From Nitrospira sp. BO4 (GTDB lineage Bacteria; Nitrospirota; Nitrospiria; Nitrospirales; Nitrospiraceae), in contig JAMPUU010000021.1 of assembly GCA_030144965.1 (NCBI GenBank), forward strand, positions 1-64,000: a stretch of DNA of 64,000 nt, in the 5' to 3' direction. How positions within the stretch are numbered: the first letter of the stretch is position 1; each line of letters starts with the position of its first letter. This document shows, one piece after another, positions 33,168-40,500 of the stretch. Made by a program: the position numbers and the translations under genes. Below the pieces are notes generated by a model that saw nothing but the letters and a program-made list of their open reading frames with translations, was not told the origin of the DNA and ran no database searches.

Positions 33168-33647
33168 CTAGAACCTTATCTTCCCGACAAACCGTCGTTG
33201 CTCTGACGTCTCCACCGCGTGCGGGATATATTGCCTCACCCATTCAATGGCCAATTCACCGGACAGATTGAGGAGCTTCTTGGCTAGACAGGCTGCAAAC
33301 AATCCAGTTCTTCCTCTCCCCGCCGAGCAGTGTATGGCAATGTGGCGCTCCGATTGCGTTTCTCGCACCGTGGTATTGAGTGCCATGCGAAGGTCCTCCG
33401 CTTCAGGAATGCCGAAGTCCACAATTGGCAGATGCACAACCCTGAAACCGTCCTGAGCATAGAGTGCTTTCAAATCCCTCCCCGACTTCGCCTCGCACTC
33501 GTGGTCTTCGGCCAGGAGCACGATCATAGAGATGTTGTGATTCCGGTAGGCTGGATAGATGAGTCCTTCCGGATCGTACTTTCCGAAAGGCATGGGGCTT
33601 CTGAAGATGCGTCCCGGCTGTCCGAAGGGGAGTTCGGTGATCATCAT
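33168..33647 (-). CDS. Dual-specificity / tyrosine phosphatase-like protein
   Basis: A 159-residue cysteine phosphatase. The P-loop AIHCSAGRGRTGLFAACLA (about residues 106-124) is an HCX5RTG motif with the nucleophilic Cys and the Arg in place. An upstream Asp (VHLPIVDFGIPEAEDL, about 70-85) can serve as the general acid. It starts with two adjacent ATG codons behind GAGGAGCAGG. Length and the IRS..G..Y.P entry resemble the CDKN3-like or bacterial DSP families. The substrate could be protein, phosphoinositide or RNA 5' end; I cannot decide. It follows the HD and amidohydrolase genes on the same strand after a 49-base gap. Confidence 0.8.
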   Translation of the reverse strand: MMITELPFGQPGRIFRSPMPFGKYDPEGLIYPAYRNHNISMIVLLAEDHECEAKSGRDLKALYAQDGFRVVHLPIVDFGIPEAEDLRMALNTTVRETQSERHIAIHCSAGRGRTGLFAACLAKKLLNLSGELAIEWVRQYIPHAVETSEQRRFVGKIRF

Positions 33648-33696
33648 CCTGCTCCTCGCCTCCTTATATTATTTCTCACCGCGATGAATCGAGTCG

Positions 33697-34491
33697 TCAC
33701 CATTGCGCCATCCATCCCACCATGCCGGTGATGAGTTCCTGTATTCGCTTGAGACCAGCCGTCTCAGCACCGGTTTGCTCATCCATGTAGAGATCGCGTT
33801 GGATTTCGATCATGATTGAACTGACGCGTGAGTCTGTATGCCAATACCTCTGCGGCACATAGGTTCCAGCGAATGGTGTGTTTCGTGCCACATGGAGCCC
33901 TTGGGCGAAACAACGCACTTCCATCTCACGCACGAGAGACTCGGGGGTGTGCCATTCATCTGTGCCGAGACAGATCTGTGGGCGCAGAGTCTCCTGGTTC
34001 AGTTCATACGGCAGCGGTTTCGAAGGAAAGGAGTGTCCGTCGAGGATGACGCAGCGCCCATGCTGGCTCAGTAGCTGCGACACGACATCCGCAAGAGCTT
34101 GGGCATAGGGATGGAAATATGTATCGAGCAATGTACTTCGCTCCACAGACGCAAGTTCAGTGCGGAGTGGCCGCCCGTCCGCAGTCTTCATATAGACTGC
34201 TCCCATTCCTCGCGCTGCCATGATTTCCTGACCGTCGTCCGGAAACCGCTCGGGATCGACCACCAGCCGACTGAGCCGATTCACGAAGAGGGTCCCTCCA
34301 AGGCCGAGCACTCCTTCGAAAAGCCGATCCGTATACCAATCCGTCATGCACAGCACCTCTCGTCGCAGTTCATCGTCCGTGAGGCAGAGTGTCCTCCGGA
34401 TCACGTTCGGGATGTTGGTGGAGCTATGCGGAACATGGACGAGGAGTGGAATGGACTCGGCACGGGCACTTCGGATGATTTCAAAGTGCAT
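33697..34491 (-). CDS. N-formylglutamate amidohydrolase family protein
   Basis: A 264-residue protein of the FGase/HutG family. Characteristic pieces: LLVHVPHSSTNIP (about 16-28), LCMTDWYTDRLFEG, FVNRLSRLVVDPERFPDDG (about 73-91), CVILDGHSF (about 147) and the tail VSSIMIEIQRDLYMDE (about 228). Conserved His, Asp, Glu and Arg residues of this Zn-peptidase-like fold are present. In histidine catabolism the enzyme releases formate from N-formyl-glutamate, but no hut genes are here, so the true substrate is unknown. The ATG overlaps the stop of the HD gene by one base (TGATG), giving coupling; a TTG one codon upstream is less likely. Confidence 0.82.
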   Translation of the reverse strand: MHFEIIRSARAESIPLLVHVPHSSTNIPNVIRRTLCLTDDELRREVLCMTDWYTDRLFEGVLGLGGTLFVNRLSRLVVDPERFPDDGQEIMAARGMGAVYMKTADGRPLRTELASVERSTLLDTYFHPYAQALADVVSQLLSQHGRCVILDGHSFPSKPLPYELNQETLRPQICLGTDEWHTPESLVREMEVRCFAQGLHVARNTPFAGTYVPQRYWHTDSRVSSIMIEIQRDLYMDEQTGAETAGLKRIQELITGMVGWMAQW

Positions 34492-35078
34492 CAACGATCC
34501 GGTGGTAAGGGGCTTGTCAGTTCTTCAAACTCTCGGACAGCCAAATCGAGATCCCGAACGATGGCCATCGGATCACGCTGCAGCGCCGTGACACAGCTCC
34601 GGTAAAACCAGCGCTGCTCGTCCACTCCTGCATTAAACCTGCTCCAGAGCGCAGGACCATGCGTCCGGTAGTCGGCGATGATGGCTCGGATATTATCCAG
34701 TTTGTCCGCGGCTGCCACCAGCCTGACGGAACGGGTGGCGGACGCGAGATGCTTCAAGTAACGCGCTTTCCGTTCCCTCCAGGGCGGTTTCGGCATGATG
34801 TCAGTATCGGTACAGCCTTCCACAATGGAGGCCACCTCGTTCCCGAATCGCTTACGAATTGTCTGGAGCGTTGGCCGCCCACCCTGGTCTTCCACGGCAT
34901 CGTGCAGCAATGCCGCAATGGCCTCGTCTTCATTTCCGCCATGGGTGATGACCAAGCTCGCCACCGCCATGAGATGCGCGATGTAGGCAATGTCTGTTCC
35001 TTTTCTCGTTTGGCCGCCGTGGAGCCGGGCCGCGAAAACCAGTGCTTTTCTAAAACGGAGTGTGAACTCTACCGACAT
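34491..35078 (-). CDS. HD-domain phosphohydrolase
   Basis: A 195-residue RelA/SpoT-type HD domain. Metal-ligand motif residues: YIAHLMAVASLVI (H about 28), AIAALLHDAVEDQGG (HD and ED, about 50-60) and a late D in LVAAADKLDNIRAI (about 115-128). This single-domain form resembles small (p)ppGpp hydrolase or nucleotide phosphohydrolase proteins; no synthetase domain is present. The start MSVEFTLRFRKALVFAARLH at 35078 fits the family; the open frame upstream runs through the neighbouring gene region. First gene of a coupled pair with the amidohydrolase. Confidence 0.75.
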   Translation of the reverse strand: MSVEFTLRFRKALVFAARLHGGQTRKGTDIAYIAHLMAVASLVITHGGNEDEAIAALLHDAVEDQGGRPTLQTIRKRFGNEVASIVEGCTDTDIMPKPPWRERKARYLKHLASATRSVRLVAAADKLDNIRAIIADYRTHGPALWSRFNAGVDEQRWFYRSCVTALQRDPMAIVRDLDLAVREFEELTSPLPPDR

Positions 35079-35100
35079 GGAGGTTAGGTTCCTCGAGGGT

Positions 35101-35325
35101 TCAGCAGGGATACTTTCCGAGTTTACGATCCAGCTCTTGTTTGTCCAATTGATTACGCATGTGTTGCAGATCCAACCATTGCTGCCGTTGCCGGAAGTAG
35201 TCGAACTGTTGAGTGCTCCCACGTGGCGCTTGCATATTACCTTTTGAGTCGTACAAGCTCCCTCCCCCTACTGCCGTACCTGTCATCACGCTTCCGATGA
35301 GGATGCCAAAGATAAAGTGTTTCAT
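35101..35325 (-). CDS. Small putative secreted protein
   Basis: A 74-residue protein starting at MKHFIFGILIGSVMTGTAVG after GGAGGTCCA, with an N-terminal hydrophobic signal or anchor and a Gln-rich C-terminal half (DYFRQRQQWLDLQHMRNQLD). The mid-part SLYDSKGNMQ resembles the LYDQQGNYRG segment of the neighbouring NPFG-repeat protein, so the two are probably related or functionally linked. No known function. Confidence 0.6.
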   Translation of the reverse strand: MKHFIFGILIGSVMTGTAVGGGSLYDSKGNMQAPRGSTQQFDYFRQRQQWLDLQHMRNQLDKQELDRKLGKYPC

Positions 35326-35348
35326 TGGACCTCCGATGTGATGTGTTT

Positions 35349-35780
35349 TCATTTGCCTTCGATTCTCCATCCTTGCCCATAGGGGTTGATCGGTGAATCG
35401 GATCGGAACGGGCTCCCTGCGCCGAATTGATTGTTCATGGAGTCCGGAGAAAAGGGAGACCCGTACCGGCCAAATGGATTACTGGTTGAATCCTGATCGA
35501 ATGGGTTGGCGCTCAGCTTGCCGCGGTAATTGCCTTGCTGGTCGTAGAGTCTGGGTGCGTCGGTGGCGAAAGGATTCGTTGCCGACTTGTTGCTGAAGGG
35601 GCTGCCATAGGGACTGAAGGAATTGTTGATGCCGTTCGGTGCGAAGGGACTCCCGGCACCAAACGGGTTCGCCGTGGACTCATGCAGAAACGGATTCGCG
35701 CTCAGATTGCCGAGATCCTCGGCGCAAGCCAGGTTTGCCGCCAATACCAGTGCCTGAAACAGAATCACCGCGAGTGTCAT
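35349..35780 (-). CDS. Secreted protein with NPF/NPFG repeats
   Basis: A 143-residue protein. It begins with a signal peptide (MTLAVILFQALVLAANLACA) behind GGAGGTGGCT, which places the start at 35780 rather than the GTG two codons upstream. The mature part is a chain of degenerate repeats such as SANPF, STANPFGAGSPF, YGSPFSPDSMNNQFG and SPINPYGQGW, with one LYDQQGNYRGKL insert. I recall similar short proteins in Nitrospira and Proteobacteria, without a function. A decayed copy lies at 20434-20631. Confidence 0.7.
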   Translation of the reverse strand: MTLAVILFQALVLAANLACAEDLGNLSANPFLHESTANPFGAGSPFAPNGINNSFSPYGSPFSNKSATNPFATDAPRLYDQQGNYRGKLSANPFDQDSTSNPFGRYGSPFSPDSMNNQFGAGSPFRSDSPINPYGQGWRIEGK

Positions 35781-35940
35781 AGCCACCTCCGGTTGAGAAC
35801 GTAGCCCTCATTTTAATGGTGGAGCGTGACAAGCAAGGTCCCGAGACAACCGGGAGCGGATTTAGCAATAATCCTTGGAGGAACCGCCAGCTAGAAGGAC
35901 TTGCGGGCCGGAGCCCTCATGGAAGTCGTGACATCCGAGG

Positions 35941-36924
35941 TCACTGCGTCAGGAGCTTTCTCGCTTCCTCTTTGACGGCGTGCTTGAGATGTTCTGGCTT
36001 CAGGACTTGAACGCCACTGCCGAAGCTCAAAATCCAGCCCAGGAGTTCACGCGTGTCGGCCACCTGGAGCGTCATCAGGAGTTGCCCGCTCTTGAGCTTC
36101 GTCGTTTGCTGGCTCGGATGCCAGACGCGGTCCTTTGCCCAAGCCGCCGTGGCTTTGTCGAACTTCAATTCGACCGTGATTCGCTCCCCGCGCATGACGA
36201 CGAGCGCGTCTTCCACATAGGCGTCGATGTCGAAGTGTAGTGGCATTTGATAGGGATGGTCCGTGGGCGTCAGTGACTTGATCCGTTCCACCGCAAACAT
36301 CCGCACGTCCTTGCGCAGATGGCAGTAGGCGATCAGATAGAGCCCTCCGTCCACATAACGCAAGCGATAAGGATCAACCTCCCGTCGAGTGCTTGCATTC
36401 CTACCAGCCGAGAAATACCGCATTTGGACGGTATGGCGGTGAGCAATGGCCTGAGACAGCCTATCGATCGTCTCCCGATGGTGACGGTAGTGCTTATGCG
36501 GCCCCAGGCCGACTGAGAACCATTGGTCTAATCGCTGGACATAATCAGACGCTTCGGACGGAATGGCCGCATTGATCTTCGTGAGTGCGGAGTTGAGGGA
36601 GGCCGCGATCAGTGTGCCCTCCAGTGGGGTGAGCAACTGGCGGCTAAAGGCGAGCGCCATCAATTCGGTGGGAGACAGACGCAGACCTGGGACATTCCGA
36701 AATCCATCCAGCAAGCGCCAGCGGACCTCGCCATGGACGCGCTCGGTGAGCAGAGGGAAATGGGAAGCTTCCAAGGCGGCGAGATCGCGCCGGACGGTGC
36801 GGGGATGCCGGCTCAATTCTTCGGGGATGGCCTCCACGAGCTGCGTCAGCGTCAGCCCGTTCCGAGCCGCACCGAGCCGCTGCAACAGATGCCATTGACG
36901 GGTAACTTGATCGTTGCGCGGCAT
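35941..36924 (-). CDS. WYL-domain transcriptional regulator (YafY/DeoR type)
   Basis: A 327-residue regulator with an N-terminal DeoR-like HTH (RQWHLLQRLGAARNGLTLTQ, then SRHPRTVRRDLAALE, residues about 8-55), a central WYL domain (HRHTVQMRYFSAGRN, REVDPYRLRYVDGGLYLIAY, about 155-205) and a C-terminal WCX region (VADTRELLGWILSFGSGVQV). WYL proteins bind ligands such as nucleic acids and are often encoded beside defence genes. Its target is unknown; a position between the secreted proteins and the integrase module gives no clear partner. Confidence 0.85.
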   Translation of the reverse strand: MPRNDQVTRQWHLLQRLGAARNGLTLTQLVEAIPEELSRHPRTVRRDLAALEASHFPLLTERVHGEVRWRLLDGFRNVPGLRLSPTELMALAFSRQLLTPLEGTLIAASLNSALTKINAAIPSEASDYVQRLDQWFSVGLGPHKHYRHHRETIDRLSQAIAHRHTVQMRYFSAGRNASTRREVDPYRLRYVDGGLYLIAYCHLRKDVRMFAVERIKSLTPTDHPYQMPLHFDIDAYVEDALVVMRGERITVELKFDKATAAWAKDRVWHPSQQTTKLKSGQLLMTLQVADTRELLGWILSFGSGVQVLKPEHLKHAVKEEARKLLTQ

Positions 36925-37085
36925 GGAGTGCCTCCAGCTCGAGACCTCTCAATCAATATCTCGCTGTGGGCGTTACGATGCCATAAAAACGCCTAATCGG
37001 GACACCCTGCTTTGGGATGGCTCAACGGGAAGTGATTGGATCAAGTGATTCGGCTTGATGGCAGGAATGGCCTGAGAATCAGACC

Positions 37086-37733
37086 TTAATGTGCCGCTAC
37101 CAACATCTTTTTGAGGCTGGTCATGAGACCGTTCCACATATGTTCTTCCACATCCCATGCGGAGGTTTCGTTCGTATTCATCTCGTTACAGAGAGATACG
37201 GTGTTCTGGTTAAAATCGGTAGCGAGGTAATTTAACCAGTCGTACTTTGCCGACAACATCTTCTGATAGATGCGGAAAAGGATAGTGCGATCGAGGCGGA
37301 GTCGCAAGACCATTTGTTCGAAGTCCCGTTCGCATTCATCAATTATCCAGTAGAGCGCCACCCATTGTTCAGCGGTGGTCATCCACGGTCTCACATTGGC
37401 GAGCATCCGAGCAATGGCAGCGTAGTCCAAGGACTTGCGTTTCAGCTCTGGAAGAACTTCTGAAACATCCAGCAACAACAGTAAATGCTCCTGAGAATCA
37501 CGACCGTGACCCTGACGGCCTCCTGCTGTGCTCGTATGTTCGTGAGTGGGCTTTGACGCATTCTGTTTAGGGCGTTGTTCAGGAGGCTTGTTCTGAGCCT
37601 CAGCCTTAGCCTCTCTCTTGAGCCTGTGCCACCAACATTGGCGGAGATGGCCAAAGAGTTCCTGCCAGCTCTTGTACCGCCGATAGCAGGAAGCACACTC
37701 GAAAGGTTTTCTTTGCATTATCATCGACTCCAT
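37086..37733 (-). CDS. Hypothetical protein with a C2H2-like zinc motif
   Basis: A 215-residue protein. The N-terminus has FECASCYRRYKSWQELFGHL followed by RQCWWHRL, a C-X2-C ... H-X3-C type pattern (about residues 12-36) that may bind zinc and DNA. A charged, disordered linker follows (PPEQRPKQNASKPTHEHTS), then a helical C-terminal half. Start uncertain: ATG at 37733, 37724 or 37718, with GGAG best placed for the last. It accompanies the excisionase-like gene and integrase, so it may be part of that mobile module. Confidence 0.5.
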   Translation of the reverse strand: MESMIMQRKPFECASCYRRYKSWQELFGHLRQCWWHRLKREAKAEAQNKPPEQRPKQNASKPTHEHTSTAGGRQGHGRDSQEHLLLLLDVSEVLPELKRKSLDYAAIARMLANVRPWMTTAEQWVALYWIIDECERDFEQMVLRLRLDRTILFRIYQKMLSAKYDWLNYLATDFNQNTVSLCNEMNTNETSAWDVEEHMWNGLMTSLKKMLVAAH

Positions 37734-37830
37734 TATTATTGACGGGACAGAATTCTGTGAAAGACATGTCGGTGTAGGAAGATTGTCTCTACTCTGCTGT
37801 CGAGCACCGAGTCACCCATATGCTTTTGCC

Positions 37831-38034
37831 TCAATCGCCAACCACTAGCGCAGGCCTAAATCCCTCCATGATTAAGCGCTGAACTTCAGACTCAGGAATT
37901 CGCACACTGCGCCCGAGTTTGACGTACGCAATTTCGCGTCGAAGGATTTTCTTGCGAACGGTGCACGGCCTCCAGCCTATGCGCGCGGCGACTTCATTTA
38001 CGCTGAGAAGGGGGCCGGTCGGTGTAGTGCTCAT
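37831..38034 (-). CDS. Excisionase-family HTH protein
   Basis: A 67-residue MerR-like/helix-turn-helix 17 domain: LLSVNEVAARIGWRPCTVRK, then the wing AYVKLGRSVRIPESEVQRLI. GGAGACACGGT precedes the ATG. This is the standard form of recombination directionality factors (AlpA/Xis type) and lies divergent from the integrase operon 100 bases away, so a role in excision or in regulating the module is likely. Confidence 0.75.
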   Translation of the reverse strand: MSTTPTGPLLSVNEVAARIGWRPCTVRKKILRREIAYVKLGRSVRIPESEVQRLIMEGFRPALVVGD

Positions 38035-38134
38035 ACCGTGTCTCCATGAGTTGACAATCGTATAGGCCGTATTTTATAGTAACCTTCGATTGCTTAACTA
38101 GTGGGTACACGCCGGTTACAGGAAGCGACACTCA

Positions 38135-38986
38135 ATGGACATGCAGGCGGTCTGGTGGAAGCCTCGAGATGTGTTTATTAGCGACACAACTTTTCATCCC
38201 CGTCCTCCGTTCGAACCATACAATCCCTTCGTGCATTACCACCCGCACACCCTCAAGCAGACGACACGGTCTACAAAATCGCTCTACTACCAGTTCCTTC
38301 AAGTAGACCCTGAAGATCAAAAGGCCATTGCTAAATTCTGCTGTGACTATGGAATGCTGGGTCGTCTCGATAATGCTGGTTGGATCATGTGGGGGATGGA
38401 GAAACCCGGATTCGCTGACTCTCTCCATATTATGGGCTTGAACGAGCCATCACCGTTTGGACTCCTTTATGAACAAGATATGAGAGGAACAATGCTCCGC
38501 CAGATTGCGGGAATTCCCCCGGACCCATCACTCTGTATACCCATGGAATGGGACGATTTCAGGAAGGTACAAGGTCAGCTTCGCGAGGCTACAGAGTGGG
38601 CATCGACCATGGCGAGCAAGCGAAAACCTAAGGAGAAGGGAAAAGCTCAAACAGCCCTCCACCAGAGATTGCGCTGGAAACTATCAATGGTACGCCCCAA
38701 TGTCTCGAGGGATAACAAGAAGGCAAAATGGCGCTTTACCTGGGACATTGGTTCACTCGAGGCAGCCTTCTACCTGATGCTGCTCTCGGACGTATGTGGT
38801 GGCGGTCAGATACGTAACTGCGAGTTATGCGGAACGTTTTTTCTAGGCATTACCAGTCGCGGGCGGTTCTGCTCAAATCGCTGCCTCAATACATTTAAAG
38901 TTCGGCGTTTCAGAGCCAAGCGTAAACAACGCATGTCAAAACAACCTGCCAGTAAGGAGGTGCTCGATGGCTCGTCAGGACGGTAG
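38135..38986 (+). CDS. Zinc-finger hypothetical protein coupled to integrase
   Basis: A 283-residue protein whose C-terminus has a CGNR-like zinc motif: NCELCGTFFLGITSRGRFCS followed by NRCLNTFKVRRFRAKRK (about residues 227-263), i.e. two CxxC/CxxxC pairs and a basic tail. This is typical of DUF/CGNR proteins that bind nucleic acid. The N-terminal 200 residues are unassigned. It overlaps the integrase gene by 20 bases, so the two are co-expressed. Confidence 0.65.
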   Translation: MDMQAVWWKPRDVFISDTTFHPRPPFEPYNPFVHYHPHTLKQTTRSTKSLYYQFLQVDPEDQKAIAKFCCDYGMLGRLDNAGWIMWGMEKPGFADSLHIMGLNEPSPFGLLYEQDMRGTMLRQIAGIPPDPSLCIPMEWDDFRKVQGQLREATEWASTMASKRKPKEKGKAQTALHQRLRWKLSMVRPNVSRDNKKAKWRFTWDIGSLEAAFYLMLLSDVCGGGQIRNCELCGTFFLGITSRGRFCSNRCLNTFKVRRFRAKRKQRMSKQPASKEVLDGSSGR

Positions 38987-40088
38987 AGATCGTGGCGTGG
39001 TTTTCAAGAATGGGACTTGGTGGGTCCGTTTCTATAACGAAGGCAAGGAAGTCTGGCGGAAATGCGACAACAAGTCTCAGGCGCGCAGCCTCTACGGCAA
39101 ATTCAAAGCGCAAATCCGGGAAGAGAAATACTTTCCGAAGGCTAAGAAACGCGAGCCGCTGTTATTCAAGGCTGTCGGGAAAGACTATGAGGCATCACTA
39201 AACAGGGATGGGCGTCGTCCTGGTGATAACCACGCCAGGATTGAGTTTTGGGTCGATCGATTCGGCAAACTGGATATCGAGGCCATTACGACATCCCAGA
39301 TTGAGCAAGCCTTGTCGCATCTGCGGGCTCCGCTCATCGAGCGATCCGGCCGGCTGGCAAAGGGGACTAAACGGTCGATCGAGACGGCTCGTCGATATTA
39401 TGTCGTGCTCCATGCCATTCTGGAGAGAGCCAGGAAGCGATTGAAGGAAGAGAAAGTCCTCATGATCAACCCCGCCTCAGACATTATGTTGAAAAAGGCG
39501 GATAACACATTGGTCCGGTATCTGACACCAGACCAGAAACAAGCCCTGTTCGATGCTCTGCCCGCCCGATATCATCCCATCGTACTGACCGCCCTCAATA
39601 CAGGTATGCGCCGTGGAGAGCTTTTACGTTTGACCTGGGCTGATGTGGATTGGTTCGCCGGGACGATCAAGATCCGCCAAACGAAAACCGATGAACCGCG
39701 CCACGCCCCCATGAACAGCGTGGTGCAACGAGAATTGCTGGCGCTCAAGAATAAGACAAACCCCTCCCTATCCGACCCGGTGTTTCCCTTTTACCCTCGG
39801 TATCTTAGTCGGGCCTTTCAACGCGCCGTTATCAAAGCACAGCTTGCGCCGTTCAGATTCCATGACTTGAGGCACTGTTTTGCCAGCAGTCTCGCGAGGC
39901 TAGGTGCCAACGATAGGACTCTTATGGAAGCCGGTGGATGGGCATCCCCTGCCATGCTGAAACGCTACGTCCACCTTGGACCCTCTACTGTTTGGCAGGC
40001 AGTGGAGAAGCTGGCTGAATTATCACCCTTGAATAAGAACGATAATAAGCTGTTTCTCAAGGAAGAAGAGGTAAAGTTAAACCAATGA
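38967..40088 (+). CDS. Tyrosine recombinase / integrase
   Basis: A 373-residue phage-type integrase. It has an N-terminal arm-binding-like region (VFKNGTWWVRFYNEGKEVWR), a core-binding SAM-like domain (about 60-170) and a catalytic domain with R in TALNTGMRRGELLRLTW (about 215), K in IKIRQTKTDEPR (about 238), HxLRH as FHDLRHCFASSL (about 295-306), H/W in MEAGGWAS and the nucleophile in LKRYVHL (about 332). GGAGG is well placed before the ATG. It is the only intact integrase in the island, but lies about 34 kb from the left att and 14 kb from the right, with no visible att repeat beside it. Confidence 0.9.
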   Translation: MARQDGRDRGVVFKNGTWWVRFYNEGKEVWRKCDNKSQARSLYGKFKAQIREEKYFPKAKKREPLLFKAVGKDYEASLNRDGRRPGDNHARIEFWVDRFGKLDIEAITTSQIEQALSHLRAPLIERSGRLAKGTKRSIETARRYYVVLHAILERARKRLKEEKVLMINPASDIMLKKADNTLVRYLTPDQKQALFDALPARYHPIVLTALNTGMRRGELLRLTWADVDWFAGTIKIRQTKTDEPRHAPMNSVVQRELLALKNKTNPSLSDPVFPFYPRYLSRAFQRAVIKAQLAPFRFHDLRHCFASSLARLGANDRTLMEAGGWASPAMLKRYVHLGPSTVWQAVEKLAELSPLNKNDNKLFLKEEEVKLNQ

Positions 40089-40500
40089 ATTCGCAGGAGC
40101 TGGTCTAAGCAAAGTTGGTGATTGTTGGAGGGGTACCCGCTAGCCACCTGGATCGAACGGGTAAGTGAGTTACGAATTGTCCCTACCTCTCTTCAGACAC
40201 GTAACCCACTGCGGGCTGCTCCGAACCTTCCTGGCTTTGTAAGCTGCCATTTCGGCTGAGCTCACTCACATGCAGGCCAGAGTCTGATCTGACCGTTCGT
40301 ACAAGTTCTGCTGAGCAGAACTTTACTGACGTATGGACAGTCGCAGATTATGACGTTGAATACTTTTACTAAGCCAGCGAGGTAAAAATAGAGAGAATCT
40401 GTAGTTGGACAATTAAGCGTTTCGCAGTCATGACCTCCCCTTTGAAATATCCCTGGGAAATCCTGAAACTACAATACCATCCGTTAAGCACGACACATGT
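40089..40500. other. Intergenic stretch after the integrase
   Basis: No credible gene. I looked for a tRNA, an att-like repeat of other window sequence and a terminator and found none that I can support. Confidence 0.5.
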
